The notes under the pieces: model-generated
Told to the model about the DNA's origin: nothing
The model's database searches: none
What the model saw: only the letters and a program-made list of their open reading frames with translations
Shown here: positions 8,191-17,419 of the stretch, one piece after another
Layout: every line of letters begins with the position of its first letter
Position numbering within the stretch: position 1 is the stretch's first letter
Translations under genes and position numbers: made by a program
Assembly (NCBI GenBank): GCA_945897825.1
Contig: CAMDGX010000017.1
Span: 1 to 59,922 of the forward strand
Origin: Asaia bogorensis
Lineage (GTDB): Bacteria > Pseudomonadota > Alphaproteobacteria > Acetobacterales > Acetobacteraceae
Length of the DNA: 59,922 nt
Direction: 5' to 3'

Positions 8191-9263
8191 GCGGCGCCCG
8201 GCGCTGCCCCCCCGGCCGGGGTGATGCCCAGCCGGCTGGCGCGCTGCTGCCACAGGTCGCGCGCGTAGGCCTGCAGGTCGGGCACCTTGTCCAACTCGTC
8301 GACGATCTCGAAGCCGAAGATCGTCTCGAGCACGTCCTCCAGGGTCACGATGCCCTCCATCGTGCCGTAGTCGTCGACCACCAGCAGCACCTGGTGGTGC
8401 TCGTTGATGAAGCGCTGGAACAGCTTGTCGACATGCACCGCCCCGTGCGTGCTCTCCAGCGGGCGCATCATCTCGCCGATCGCGAGCCCCCCGGCCCCGC
8501 GCGTCACATGGGCCATCAGCACCTCGGCCTTGATCACGAAGCCGCGCACGTCGTCGATCTGCTGGTCATAGACAGGAATGCGCGTGAACGGCTTGCCGTC
8601 GACGCTGCGGATGAACGCCTCGGAGGTCATCGCCGCGGGCAGCGAGAACACCACCGGCCGCGGCGTCATGATGTCGTAGGTGTCCACCTTGTCGAGTTGC
8701 AGCATGTTGTGGAGGAACTGCGTCTCGCGCGCATGCAGCTCGCCCGATTCGCGGCCCAGATGCGCCACCGCCATCAGCTCCTCGCGATGCCGCGGGGCAG
8801 TCTGCGCCCGGCCGAAGGTGATCAGCCGCGTGAGCTGGCGCGAGAACCACACCAGCGGCGCCAGGCCGGTGATGAGCAGGGGCAGCACCGCCGCCGTGAA
8901 CGGCGCGAGCGCGACGGCGAAGCGCGCGCCGATCGTCTTGGGAATGATTTCGGTCAGGATCAGCACCGCGACGGTGAGTGCCGCGGCGAACAGCGCCTCG
9001 GTGCCGTTGCCGAACACCCTGGCATACTCGGCCCCGGCACCCGCCGCCCCCATGGTGTGCGCCACGGTGTTCAGCGTCAGGATCGCCGCCAGCGGCCGGT
9101 CGATGTCCGCCTTGAGGCTCTCCAGGCGCGGGGCCCAGGCCAACCCCTTGGTCTTGCCGGTCTGGATCGTCGAGGGCGTCAGCGTCAGCAGCGCGGCCTC
9201 GAGCAGCGAACACAGGAACGACACCGACAGGGCAAGCGCCACGTAGGTGAACAGGAGGGTCAT
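8187..9263 (-). CDS. CNNM-domain/CBS-pair membrane protein (HlyC/CorC-related)
   Basis: This 358-residue protein has a CNNM transmembrane domain (1 to about 145; helices, then TEIIPKTIG) followed by a CBS pair (about 195-320, with MTPRPVV and DDYGTMEGIVTLEDVLETIFG). It stops shortly after the CBS pair and lacks the C-terminal CorC/HlyC domain found in many homologues. CNNM/CorC proteins transport or sense divalent cations such as Mg2+ and Co2+. It is convergent with metF; its TAG stop is in the repeat at 8083-8190. Confidence 0.88.
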   Translation of the reverse strand: MTLLFTYVALALSVSFLCSLLEAALLTLTPSTIQTGKTKGLAWAPRLESLKADIDRPLAAILTLNTVAHTMGAAGAGAEYARVFGNGTEALFAAALTVAVLILTEIIPKTIGARFAVALAPFTAAVLPLLITGLAPLVWFSRQLTRLITFGRAQTAPRHREELMAVAHLGRESGELHARETQFLHNMLQLDKVDTYDIMTPRPVVFSLPAAMTSEAFIRSVDGKPFTRIPVYDQQIDDVRGFVIKAEVLMAHVTRGAGGLAIGEMMRPLESTHGAVHVDKLFQRFINEHHQVLLVVDDYGTMEGIVTLEDVLETIFGFEIVDELDKVPDLQAYARDLWQQRASRLGITPAGGAAPGAA

Positions 9264-9340
9264 GTTGGGGAAGGGCCTCGACAGGGATCGTTTGATCTAT
9301 GGTGCCACCTCCCCCGCAACAAGCCAGGCGGGCGCCCTTA

Positions 9341-10315
9341 TCAGCCACCCCATCGCCGCGCCGCCGCATAGACCGGCCGCAGCAGGAACGGGCTCAGGAA
9401 CAGCGGGAACTGGCACAGCGCGAAGAACAGCCCCACGCGGGGGTCCGCCGCCGCCGGCAGGATGGCCAGGTACAGCGCCATGTTCCGGTTCCCGCCCATC
9501 AGCCCCGCCGAGGCCGCCAGCCGCCAGCCCCAGCCGGAGAAGGCGAGCGTGGTCGCCAGGTTCAGCGCGAAATTCACCACGAACGCCGCCGCCGCCGCCT
9601 GCGCCACCCACCACGGGTCGGCCAGCATCCGCGCCGCCAGCCCCTTCATCACCCCGAAGCCATACAGCACGACGATCCATACAATCGCCCCGTCGATCGC
9701 CGGCCCCAGCGGCGCCAGCCGCACCTCGCCCGCCCAGCGCCGGATCAGCAGCGACAGGCACAGCGGCACGCCGACCACCAGCCCCAGCCGCGCCATGAAC
9801 GCCGGCAGCGAAAGTGCCAGGTCGATGCCGATCAGCGCATGCACCATCGGCGGCGCCGTCAGCGGCACCAGCAGCGTGGTCGCCACCGTCGCCAGAAGCG
9901 TCAGCTCCGGATCCAGCCCCACCAGCCGCGCGAAGGCGGCCGAGGAGGTCGCGGCACAGCCGGTGGCGAAGATCACCAGCGCGCCGGCGATGCCGGGATC
10001 GAGCGGTAGCGGCTGGATCGCCGCCCACACCAGCACCGGTGCCACCAGTGCATGAAACCCCACGATCGCCGCCAGCCGCAGCGGGCGCTTCAGGTGCAGC
10101 ACCGCCCCGCGCACATCCACCCGCAGCAGCACCAGCGTCATCAGCGCCACCACGTTCGGCGCGATGAACCCGTGCATCGCATCGGCCAACGGCGGCACCA
10201 GCAGCCCGCCGAACACGCCGACCGCCAGCAGCGCCCCGCCATGGCGGGCCGAGGCGGACAGGAAGGCGACCAGGGGGGCAAGCGGCGTCACCCGCGCCGC
10301 ATAAGGGGATTTCAC
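9341..10315 (-). CDS. Bile-acid:sodium symporter (BASS) superfamily transporter
   Basis: This membrane protein of about 324 residues has 9-10 hydrophobic helices. The motifs CAATSSAAFARLVGLDPELT and the later GLMGGNRNMAL fit the BASS/SBF fold, whose two conserved cross-over regions are rich in small polar residues. It probably imports an organic anion with Na+; the substrate is unknown. The start is uncertain. GTG at 10315 or GTG at 10291 gives a full first helix, and neither has a clear Shine-Dalgarno. With the 10315 start, only 30 bp separate it from the divergent helicase ATG. Confidence 0.75.
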   Translation of the reverse strand: MKSPYAARVTPLAPLVAFLSASARHGGALLAVGVFGGLLVPPLADAMHGFIAPNVVALMTLVLLRVDVRGAVLHLKRPLRLAAIVGFHALVAPVLVWAAIQPLPLDPGIAGALVIFATGCAATSSAAFARLVGLDPELTLLATVATTLLVPLTAPPMVHALIGIDLALSLPAFMARLGLVVGVPLCLSLLIRRWAGEVRLAPLGPAIDGAIVWIVVLYGFGVMKGLAARMLADPWWVAQAAAAAFVVNFALNLATTLAFSGWGWRLAASAGLMGGNRNMALYLAILPAAADPRVGLFFALCQFPLFLSPFLLRPVYAAARRWGG

Positions 10316-10345
10316 CGCGTTCGCCAATCGTTCTATATCGGCGCC

Positions 10346-12532
10346 ATGACCGACTATCTCGCCCGCCTGAACCCCGAACAGCGCGAAGCCGTCGAGGTGC
10401 TCGACGGCCCGGTGCTCGTGCTGGCCGGCGCTGGCACCGGCAAGACGCGCGTGCTCACCACCCGCTTCGCCCACATCCTGCTGAGCCGTCGCGCCTTCCC
10501 CAGCCAGGTCCTCGCCGTCACCTTCACCAACCGCGCCGCCCGCGAGATGCGCGAGCGCGTCTCGGCCATGGTCGGCGGCACGGCCGAGGGCCTGTGGCTC
10601 GGCACCTTCCACGCGCTGTGCGCCCGCATGCTGCGCCGCCACGCCGAACTCGTCGGCCTGACCAGCAGCTTCAACATCCTCGATACCGACGACCAGCTCC
10701 GCCTGCTCAAGCAGGTGATGGAGGCCGAGCGCGTCGACACCAAGCGCTGGGCCCCGCCGGCGCTCATGGGCATCATCCAGCGCTGGAAGGACAAGGGCCT
10801 GCCGCCCGCCCGCATCACCGCCGCCGAGGACACCGACTTCGCCGGCGGCGCCGCCCGCCGGCTCTACACCGAATACCAGGCCCGCCTGCGCGCCGTGAAC
10901 GCCGCCGATTTCGGCGATCTGCTGATGCACATGACCGAGATCCTGCGCGACCACCCGGAAGTGCTGGCCGACTACCACCGCCGCTTCCGCTACATCCTGG
11001 TCGACGAGTACCAGGACACCAACACGGTCCAATACCTCTGGCTGCGCCTGCTCGCCCAGGGGAACCACAACATCTGCTGCGTCGGCGACGAGGACCAGTC
11101 GATCTATTCCTGGCGCGGCGCGGAGATCGAGAACATCCTGCGCTTCGAACGCGACTTCCCCGGCGCCCGCGTCGTCCGCCTGGAGCGCAACTACCGCTCG
11201 ACGGAGCAGATCCTCGCCGCCGCCTCCGTGCTGATCGCCCACAACGAGGCCCGCCTCGGCAAGACCCTGCGCAGCGGCCAGAACGACGCCACCGGCGACA
11301 AGGTCGAGGTCGTCGGGCTGTGGGACTCCGACGAGGAGGCCCGCATGGTCGGCGACCGCATCGAAAGCCTGCGCCGATCAGGCGACTCGCTCGCCGAGAT
11401 GGCCGTGCTGTTCCGCACCGGCGCCCAGACCCGCGCCGTCGAGGAGCGGCTGATCACCCTCGGCGTGCCCTACCGCGTCATCGGCGGCCTGCGCTTCTAC
11501 GAGCGCCAGGAAATCCGCGACGCCATCGCCTATGCCCGCCTGCTGCACCAGCCCGCCGACGACCTGGCATTCGAGCGCATCGTCAACGTCCCGCGCCGCG
11601 GCGTCGGCGACACCGCCCTGCGCCAGCTCCACGCCACCGCCCGCGACCGCCAAGCGCCGCTTTATGCCGCCGCCGAGGCGCTGGTGGCCGAGGGCGTGCT
11701 GAAGGGCAAGCTGCGCGACTCGCTGCGCGAATTGCTGTCCGGCTTCGACCGCTGGCGTCAGCAACTCGCCCGCGACGGCCACGTGCTGACGCTCCAGGCC
11801 ATGCTCGACGAAAGCGGCTACACCGAGATGTGGCGCCAGGACAAATCGCCCGAAGCCCCCGGGCGCCTGGAAAACCTCAAGGAATTCGTCCGCGCGCTTG
11901 CCGATTTCGAGACCCTGGCCGGCTTCCTCGACCATGTCTCGCTGGTCATGGAGAACGAGCAGAACACCGAATCCGACCGCGTCAGCCTCATGACGCTGCA
12001 CGCCGCCAAGGGCCTGGAATTCGACACCGTCTTCCTGCCCGGCTGGGAGGAAGGCCTGTTCCCCAGCCAGCGCACCATGGACGAATCCGGCGCCAAGGGC
12101 CTGGAGGAGGAGCGCCGCCTGGCCTATGTCGGCCTCACCCGCGCCCGCCGCCGCGCCATCGTCAGCCACGCCGCCAACCGCCGGCTCTATGCCAACTGGC
12201 AAAGCTCCATCCCCAGCCGCTTCCTCGACGAACTGCCGGAGGAACACGTCAAGCGCACCGGCTCGGCGGCCATGGAGCGCGAGCGGCGGCTGACCGCGAC
12301 CCCGGTGTTCTCCTCCGCCTTCCCCGTCACCGCCCGGCGCCCGCGTATCACCGAAGTGTGGGAACAGCCGGCACGGCCGCAGCGGGCGGACCGCATCGCC
12401 GTCGGCACCCGCGTGTTCCACCAGAAGTTCGGCATGGGCACCGTGACCCGCGCCGAGGACGACAAGCTCGACATCGCGTTCGACAATGCAGGGGATAAGC
12501 GGGTGCTGGATCGGTTCGTCGAGAAGGCCTGA
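10346..12532 (+). CDS. UvrD/PcrA-type SF1A DNA helicase
   Basis: This 728-residue 3'-5' helicase has Walker A AGAGTGKT (27-34), then TFTNRAAREM, GTFHALCARML, DEYQDTN (Walker B), GDEDQSIYSWRGA, LERNYRST, TLHAAKGLEFD, and YVGLTRAR. The C-terminal 45 residues (VGTRVFHQKFGMGTV) form the Tudor-like domain of PcrA/UvrD that contacts RNA polymerase. It acts in repair and replication-fork clearance. The ATG at 10346 begins a typical MTDYLARLNPEQ N-terminus. A three-stem AT-rich element follows 10 bp after the stop. Confidence 0.93.
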   Translation: MTDYLARLNPEQREAVEVLDGPVLVLAGAGTGKTRVLTTRFAHILLSRRAFPSQVLAVTFTNRAAREMRERVSAMVGGTAEGLWLGTFHALCARMLRRHAELVGLTSSFNILDTDDQLRLLKQVMEAERVDTKRWAPPALMGIIQRWKDKGLPPARITAAEDTDFAGGAARRLYTEYQARLRAVNAADFGDLLMHMTEILRDHPEVLADYHRRFRYILVDEYQDTNTVQYLWLRLLAQGNHNICCVGDEDQSIYSWRGAEIENILRFERDFPGARVVRLERNYRSTEQILAAASVLIAHNEARLGKTLRSGQNDATGDKVEVVGLWDSDEEARMVGDRIESLRRSGDSLAEMAVLFRTGAQTRAVEERLITLGVPYRVIGGLRFYERQEIRDAIAYARLLHQPADDLAFERIVNVPRRGVGDTALRQLHATARDRQAPLYAAAEALVAEGVLKGKLRDSLRELLSGFDRWRQQLARDGHVLTLQAMLDESGYTEMWRQDKSPEAPGRLENLKEFVRALADFETLAGFLDHVSLVMENEQNTESDRVSLMTLHAAKGLEFDTVFLPGWEEGLFPSQRTMDESGAKGLEEERRLAYVGLTRARRRAIVSHAANRRLYANWQSSIPSRFLDELPEEHVKRTGSAAMERERRLTATPVFSSAFPVTARRPRITEVWEQPARPQRADRIAVGTRVFHQKFGMGTVTRAEDDKLDIAFDNAGDKRVLDRFVEKA

Positions 12533-12541
12533 AGCAAGCAC

Positions 12542-12648
12542 GTTCTTTTTTGAAAAAAAGAACCAAAAAACTTTCATCACTTTGCGCGGCGGCCGACATT
12601 GGCTAAAGGATGAAAGTCTTTTTGCTTCTTTTTCTTCAGAAAAAGAAG
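12542..12648 (+). repeat. Three-stem AT-rich palindromic element, copy a
   Basis: Left hairpin: GTTCTTTTTTG pairs with AAAAAAAGAAC. The inner arm CAAAAAACTTTCATC pairs across a variable core with GATGAAAGTCTTTTTG. Right hairpin: CTTCTTTTTC-TTCA-GAAAAAGAAG. The whole is a three-stem cruciform, very AT-rich in GC-rich surroundings. It lies between the helicase stop and prmA, both on the plus strand. The same architecture recurs at nine other positions. Peptides read through it (FFEKKNQKTF-like) are artefacts. Confidence 0.9.
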
Positions 12649-12676
12649 ATTCTTCCTTTTCTCCTTGGATCAAGTC

Positions 12677-13591
12677 ATGCCCCCCCGCCACGCCACCCAA
12701 CTGGAAACCGTCAGCGTCACCGTCCCCGAGGACGCGCTGGAGGCCTACGAGGCCGCCCTGGGCGTTGCCTGCGGCACGGTCGGATTCTTCCTCGACGAGG
12801 AAACCGGGCTATGGACGCTGGAGGGCGTCAAGGATCGCGGCGCCGGCGAGGCCGAGCTCACCGCCGCGCTGACCCTGGCCGCGGCGCTGACCGGCACCTT
12901 CGCGGAAGCCACGCGCGCGCGCACCGAATCCGATGGCTGGCTGGCCCGCACCATGGAGGCCTTCCCGGAACAGCTGGTGGGCAAGCGTTTCGCCGTGCGC
13001 GGCACGCATCTGTCCGATGCGTCGACGCCGGGCCGCATCCCGGTGGTGCTCGATGCCGGCATCGCCTTCGGCTCCGGCGAGCACGGTTCGACGCGGGGCT
13101 GCCTGCGGGCGCTGGAACTGGTGGCGCACCGGCGGCCGGCGCGCATTCTCGATCTCGGCACCGGCTCGGGCATCCTGGCGATGGCGGCGGCCAAGCTGCT
13201 GCACCGGCGCGTGCTGGCGACCGACATCGACCCGTGGTCGGTGCGGGTGACGCGCGAGAACGCAGCACGCAACCAGCTGGCCGGCCGGCTGCGCGCGCTG
13301 CGGGCGGATGGCTGGACCTCGCCGGTCCTGACCCGCCATGCGCCGTATGACCTGGTGTTCGCCAATATCCTGGCGCGCCCGCTGACCCAGATGGCCCGCC
13401 ATCTCGCCCACGCCCTGGCGCCCGGCGGCACGGCGATCCTGGCCGGGCTGCTGACCACCCAGGCACGCTGGGTATTGCAGGCCCATCGGGCGCAAGGCCT
13501 GGTGCTGGAGCGGGTGCTTGTGGAGCGCGGCGGGATGGGCGATGCGCCGAGCCGGGGCTGGGCCACGCTCATCCTGCGCAAAAGAAGGTGA
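12677..13591 (+). CDS. prmA: Ribosomal protein L11 methyltransferase
   Basis: This 304-residue SAM-dependent methyltransferase, which trimethylates ribosomal protein L11, has the PrmA linker signature DAGIAFGSGEHGSTRGCLRA, SAM motif I DLGTGSGILAMAA, the DIDPWSVRVTREN motif and the FANILARPL motif (NxLxxPL-type catalytic loop). The N-terminal recognition domain is 1 to about 65. ATG 12677 is preferred to the in-frame TTG at 12665. No strong Shine-Dalgarno is visible because the repeat element lies just upstream. Confidence 0.93.
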   Translation: MPPRHATQLETVSVTVPEDALEAYEAALGVACGTVGFFLDEETGLWTLEGVKDRGAGEAELTAALTLAAALTGTFAEATRARTESDGWLARTMEAFPEQLVGKRFAVRGTHLSDASTPGRIPVVLDAGIAFGSGEHGSTRGCLRALELVAHRRPARILDLGTGSGILAMAAAKLLHRRVLATDIDPWSVRVTRENAARNQLAGRLRALRADGWTSPVLTRHAPYDLVFANILARPLTQMARHLAHALAPGGTAILAGLLTTQARWVLQAHRAQGLVLERVLVERGGMGDAPSRGWATLILRKRR

Positions 13592-13652
13592 CCGGCTCGC
13601 CCCGGGGGGGAGGGGCGAGCCGGCCGTCCGCGGCGCCTCGGGGGGGAGGCGC
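13592..13652. terminator. Tandem GC-rich hairpins between convergent prmA and the DUF1127 gene
   Basis: CCGGCTCGCCCC (13592-13603) pairs perfectly with GGGGCGAGCCGG (13612-13623) around an 8-base loop. A second stem, GCGCCTC/GAGGCGC (13633-13652), follows. Both sit in the gap between convergent genes and lack a U tract, so they would act as structural terminators or 3'-end protectors in either direction. Confidence 0.55.
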
Positions 13653-13667
13653 GCCGCGAAGGGGGTA

Positions 13668-13982
13668 TCAGACGCCGGCGATGCGCCCGGCCTGCAGCAA
13701 CGACACGGTGCGATCCTGGTCGCGCTGGGCGGCGAACCCGCCGGCGAAGATCATCGGCACCTCGGCGCGCGTGATGCCGATATCGGCGAGCTGCGCGTCG
13801 GACAGGGCGGCGACCTCGTCGATCCGGCCCTGGCGCCCGACCCAGGCCGAGACGGCGCCGACGATCCGGGCGAACAGGCCGGGGCGGGCGGTTTCCAGGT
13901 ATTCCGGCTCATCCTGGAAATAGTGCGACATCGTGCCGGGCAGCATCAGGCCCAGCTGTTCCTTGCTGACATGGGCGGTCAT
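13668..13982 (-). CDS. Small DUF1127-containing protein
   Basis: This 104-residue protein has a DUF1127-like motif near its C-terminal half (RQGRIDEVAALSDAQLADIG, about 55-74). DUF1127 modules (YjiS-like) are common in alphaproteobacteria and in several cases bind RNA or other regulators. The ATG at 13982 is chosen because AAGGA lies 8 bp upstream; the open frame extends further upstream but without family similarity. It lies convergent with prmA and divergent from the aminopeptidase gene, so it probably has its own promoter. Confidence 0.8.
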   Translation of the reverse strand: MTAHVSKEQLGLMLPGTMSHYFQDEPEYLETARPGLFARIVGAVSAWVGRQGRIDEVAALSDAQLADIGITRAEVPMIFAGGFAAQRDQDRTVSLLQAGRIAGV

Positions 13983-14182
13983 GGGGATAGTCCTTGGGGG
14001 ATGGTGATCGTGGCGGGCCTTTGGCACTCTCGTCATCGGCCACGCGATCATCGTGTGCCGGCGATATAGCGCCGTCGCTGCGTTAGGAGAATTATCTTCT
14101 TCGCAGGTGCAGCATTGCGCCGGACGCATGATGAGTTAACAAGCTATGCAAGAAATGTAATCCAGCCGTGAGGTCTCCTCCG

Positions 14183-15955
14183 ATGTCCGACACCACTTCC
14201 GCCGATCGTCTCGCGGCCCTGCGTGCCGAACTTGCCCGCCAGCGTCTCGACGGCTTCCTGGTGCCGCGCGCCGACGAGCACCTGGGCGAGTATGTTCCGG
14301 CCCGCGCCGACCGGCTGCTTTGGCTGACCGGCTTCTCCGGCAGCGCGGGCTTGGCGATCGTTCTGGCCGGCAAGGCGGCCGCGTTCACTGACGGGCGCTA
14401 CGTGCTCCAGCTGGCCGAGCAGACCGATCCGGCGCTGTGGGAACGCCGTCACATCACCGACGAGCCGCCGGCCGAGTGGCTGGCGCAGAACGCGGCGGCC
14501 GGTGCGCGCATCGGCTACGACCCGTTGCTGTTCAGCGAGGAGGCGGTGGCGCGCTTCGCGGAGAAGGCGACGCTGGTGGCTGTCGAGGCCAATCCGATCG
14601 ACGCAGTGTGGGCTGACCAGCCGGCAGCACCCATGGCCCCGGCATTGCCGCATCCGATCGCGTTCGCGGGCGTGGACTCCGCGAAGAAGCGCGAGCAGGT
14701 GGCGGCGGCGTTGGTGGCGGAGAAGCAGGATGCGGCGGTGGTGACCGATCCGGCTTCGATCGCCTGGCTGCTGAATATCCGCGGCGACGACGTGCCGTTC
14801 ACGCCCTTCGCGCTCGGCTTCCTGCTGATCCATGCCGATGCCGGCTGCGAGCTGTTCATGGCGCCGGAAAAGGTCCCAGAGGAGACGCGGGCATGGATCG
14901 GCAATGCGGTGTCGGTCCAGCACCGCTCGGCGCTGCCGGGGGCGTTGGCGCGGTTGAAGGGTAAGCGGGTGCGGGTGGATGCCGGCGGCTCGCCGGCCTG
15001 GTTCGCGCAGTCGCTGCGGGCGGCTGGGGCGGAGGTGGTGGCGGGGATGGATCCCTGCATGTTGCCGAAGGCGCGCAAGAACGAGGTGGAGCGGCAGGGG
15101 AGCCGCAACGCGCATCACCGCGATGCGGTGGCGGTGTGCCGGTTCCTGCGGTGGATGGAGAGTGCCGCCGGGCGGGAGACGGAGATGTCGGCGGCGGCGC
15201 AGTTGATCGCGTTCCGCGAGCAGGTGGCGATGTTCCGCGGCGAGAGCTTTCCGGCGATCTCGGGCTCCGGGCCGAACGGGGCGATCATCCATTACCGCGT
15301 ATCCGAGGAGACGGACCGGGCGATCCAGCCGGACGAGCTGTATCTGATCGACAGCGGGGCGCAGTATTCGGACGGGACGACGGACATCACGCGAACGGTG
15401 TGGACCGGTCCGGGTGAGCCGCCGGCGGAGGTGAAGGCGCGGTGGACGCGGGTGCTGAAGGGGCACATCGCGCTGGCGACGCTGGTGTTTCCCAAGGGGG
15501 TGTGCGGGCCGCATGTCGATGCCTTCGCGCGGGCGGCGCTGTGGCAGGCGGGGCTCGACTACGACCATGGCACGGGGCATGGGGTCGGGAGCTATCTCTC
15601 GGTCCACGAGGGGCCGGTGAGCATCTCGCGCGCGGCGAAGCCGATCCCGATCGAGGCGGGGATGATCCTCTCGAACGAGCCGGGGTTCTACCTGCCGGGG
15701 GGGTATGGCATCCGGCTGGAGAACCTCATTCTCGCGGTGGAGGCGGAGTTTCCGCAGGCGAGCAAGCCGTTCCTGCGGTTCGAGACGCTGACCTGGGCGC
15801 CGTGGGATCGGCGGCTGATCGATGCCTCGCTGCTGACGAAGGCGGAGGTCGAGTGGATCGATGCCTACCATGCCCAGGTGGAGGCGATCGTCGGGCCGGG
15901 GCTGGAGGGGGCGGAGCGGGCCTGGCTGGCTGCGGCGTGTGCGGCGCTGAAGTAA
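14183..15955 (+). CDS. pepP: Xaa-Pro aminopeptidase (M24B, aminopeptidase P)
   Basis: This 590-residue enzyme removes N-terminal residues preceding proline. There are two creatinase-like N-terminal domains (to about 300), then a pita-bread M24 catalytic domain. Metal ligands are visible: DSGAQYSDGTTDITRT (two Asp), HGTGHGVGSYLSVHEGP (His), NEPGFY (Glu) and GIRLENL (Glu). Its length matches the long cytosolic aminopeptidase P1-like group rather than E. coli PepP (about 440). ATG 14183 has AGG 9 bp upstream. Codon use drifts to strongly G-ending in the 3' half. A three-stem element follows the stop. Confidence 0.92.
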   Translation: MSDTTSADRLAALRAELARQRLDGFLVPRADEHLGEYVPARADRLLWLTGFSGSAGLAIVLAGKAAAFTDGRYVLQLAEQTDPALWERRHITDEPPAEWLAQNAAAGARIGYDPLLFSEEAVARFAEKATLVAVEANPIDAVWADQPAAPMAPALPHPIAFAGVDSAKKREQVAAALVAEKQDAAVVTDPASIAWLLNIRGDDVPFTPFALGFLLIHADAGCELFMAPEKVPEETRAWIGNAVSVQHRSALPGALARLKGKRVRVDAGGSPAWFAQSLRAAGAEVVAGMDPCMLPKARKNEVERQGSRNAHHRDAVAVCRFLRWMESAAGRETEMSAAAQLIAFREQVAMFRGESFPAISGSGPNGAIIHYRVSEETDRAIQPDELYLIDSGAQYSDGTTDITRTVWTGPGEPPAEVKARWTRVLKGHIALATLVFPKGVCGPHVDAFARAALWQAGLDYDHGTGHGVGSYLSVHEGPVSISRAAKPIPIEAGMILSNEPGFYLPGGYGIRLENLILAVEAEFPQASKPFLRFETLTWAPWDRRLIDASLLTKAEVEWIDAYHAQVEAIVGPGLEGAERAWLAAACAALK

Positions 15956-15960
15956 GGACT

Positions 15961-16076
15961 CTTCTTTTTCTGAAGAAAAAGAAGCAAAAAGACTTTATCC
16001 CTTTGCGCCCGGCTCTCCATGGAAAGGTCGGGGCAAAGGGATGAAAGTTTTTTGGTTCTTTTTTTCAAAAAAGAAC
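15961..16076 (-). repeat. Three-stem AT-rich palindromic element, copy b
   Basis: This copy has the opposite orientation to copy a: the CTTCTTTTTC-TGAA-GAAAAAGAAG hairpin first and the GTTCTTTTTT-type hairpin last. The core continues the middle stem, CCCTTTGC pairing with GCAAAGGG. It fills the gap between the convergent aminopeptidase and CoA-transferase genes, a position suited to a bidirectional terminator. Confidence 0.9.
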
Positions 16077-16083
16077 CGCTTGC

Positions 16084-17325
16084 TTACTTCTTTCTTATCG
16101 TATGCAGGATGCCGTCGGACTTGAGCTGTTCGATCTCCTGTTCCGAGTAGCCGAACTGGGCGAGGACTTCCTCGCCGTGTTGGCCGAAGGTGGGCGGTTT
16201 GGCGCGGGTGCCGCCGGGGGTTCGGCTCATCTTGATGGGGGTGCCGAGGCCGGTGTAGCCGTCGAGCTCGGTGACCATCTGGCGCGCCGCGGTGTGGGGG
16301 GCGGCCATCGATTCGTCGACATGCATCACCGGGCCGGCGGGGAGGCCCATGTTGAGCAGGCGCAGGCAGAGCTCCTGGCCGTCCTGGTCGGCGAGGGCCT
16401 GCTGGAACTGCTCGATCATGGCGGGGCGATTGGCGAGGCGGTCGGCGTTCTTGATGAAGCGTGGGTCGGTGGCCATTTCGGGCCGGCCGAGGGCTTCGCA
16501 CATTTTTCGAAATTGGCCGTCATTGCCTGAGGCGATGAAGATCTCGCATGTTTTGGTCTTGTACTTCTCGTACGGGGCCAGGTTGGGGTGGGGGTTGCCA
16601 AGGGGGAAGGGGCGCTTGTTGTTGAGGAAGAAGTTGGCGGCCTGGGGGTGGAGCAGGGACATGCCGCAATCGTGCAGCGTCATGTCGAGATACTGGCCGC
16701 GGCCGGAGACGGTGCGTTCGTAGAGGGCCATGCTGATCGCGATCACCGAGTAGAGACCGGTGGCGAGGTCGACGATGGGGGTGCCCATGCGCATGGGGCC
16801 GGTGGTGGGGTCGCCGTTGATGGACATCAGGCCGGTCATGGCCTGGAGGATGGCGTCGTAGCCGGGCAGGCCGCCGAGGGGGCCGTGGCCGCCGAAGCCC
16901 GAGACCCTGCAATGGATGAGGCGGGGGAACTTGGGCTCGAGGTCCTTCTCGTAGCCAAGGCCCCATTTCTCCATGCCGCCGGGCTTGAAGTTCTCGACGA
17001 GGATGTCGGCGGTTTCCAGCATTTTCAGCAGGATGGCCTTGCCGGCGGGCTTGCTGATGTCCAGCGCGATGGAGCGCTTGTTGCGGTTGACGCCGATGAA
17101 GTAGCTGGCGTCGTCGCCCAGGAACGGGGGGCCCCAGTCGCGGACCTCGTCGCCCTGGGGGGGCTCGATCTTGATGACATCGGCGCCGTGGTCCGAGAGG
17201 ATCATGGTGCAGTAGGGGCCGCCGAGGACGCGGGTGAGGTCGATGACCCGCAGGCCGGCGAGGGCGCCGGGGGAGGCGGCGAGGCCCTTGCCCTTCGGGT
17301 GTACGGGGGTGGTGGCGTCGTTCAT
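16084..17325 (-). CDS. CaiB/BaiF (class III) CoA-transferase
   Basis: This 413-residue family III CoA-transferase moves CoA between carboxylic acids. Signatures are LRVIDLTRVLGGPYCTMILS (25-44), HGADVIKIEPP, NRNKRSIALD, NFKPG, and PGYDAILQAMTGLM, whose Asp157 is the expected catalytic residue forming the acyl anhydride. ATG 17325 has GAGGA 8 bp upstream. No partner racemase, decarboxylase or CoA ligase adjoins it, so the substrate is unknown; formyl-/oxalyl-CoA, carnitine and 2-methylacyl-CoA branches are all possible. Confidence 0.9.
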   Translation of the reverse strand: MNDATTPVHPKGKGLAASPGALAGLRVIDLTRVLGGPYCTMILSDHGADVIKIEPPQGDEVRDWGPPFLGDDASYFIGVNRNKRSIALDISKPAGKAILLKMLETADILVENFKPGGMEKWGLGYEKDLEPKFPRLIHCRVSGFGGHGPLGGLPGYDAILQAMTGLMSINGDPTTGPMRMGTPIVDLATGLYSVIAISMALYERTVSGRGQYLDMTLHDCGMSLLHPQAANFFLNNKRPFPLGNPHPNLAPYEKYKTKTCEIFIASGNDGQFRKMCEALGRPEMATDPRFIKNADRLANRPAMIEQFQQALADQDGQELCLRLLNMGLPAGPVMHVDESMAAPHTAARQMVTELDGYTGLGTPIKMSRTPGGTRAKPPTFGQHGEEVLAQFGYSEQEIEQLKSDGILHTIRKK

Positions 17326-17419
17326 GGCGTGGGTCCTCGTCGCAGGGACGGCGAGTGTAGCGTGGCGGTGGCGAGGGGGGAATTGCGGGGGTGGGCTATT
17401 TAATTCGATATCGTAACAA

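Noticed and set aside
12542-12648. Recurrent peptides such as KVFLLLFLQKKK and FFEKKNQKTF at several loci
   Set aside because: They are translations of the AT-rich three-stem DNA element in different frames, not conserved proteins.
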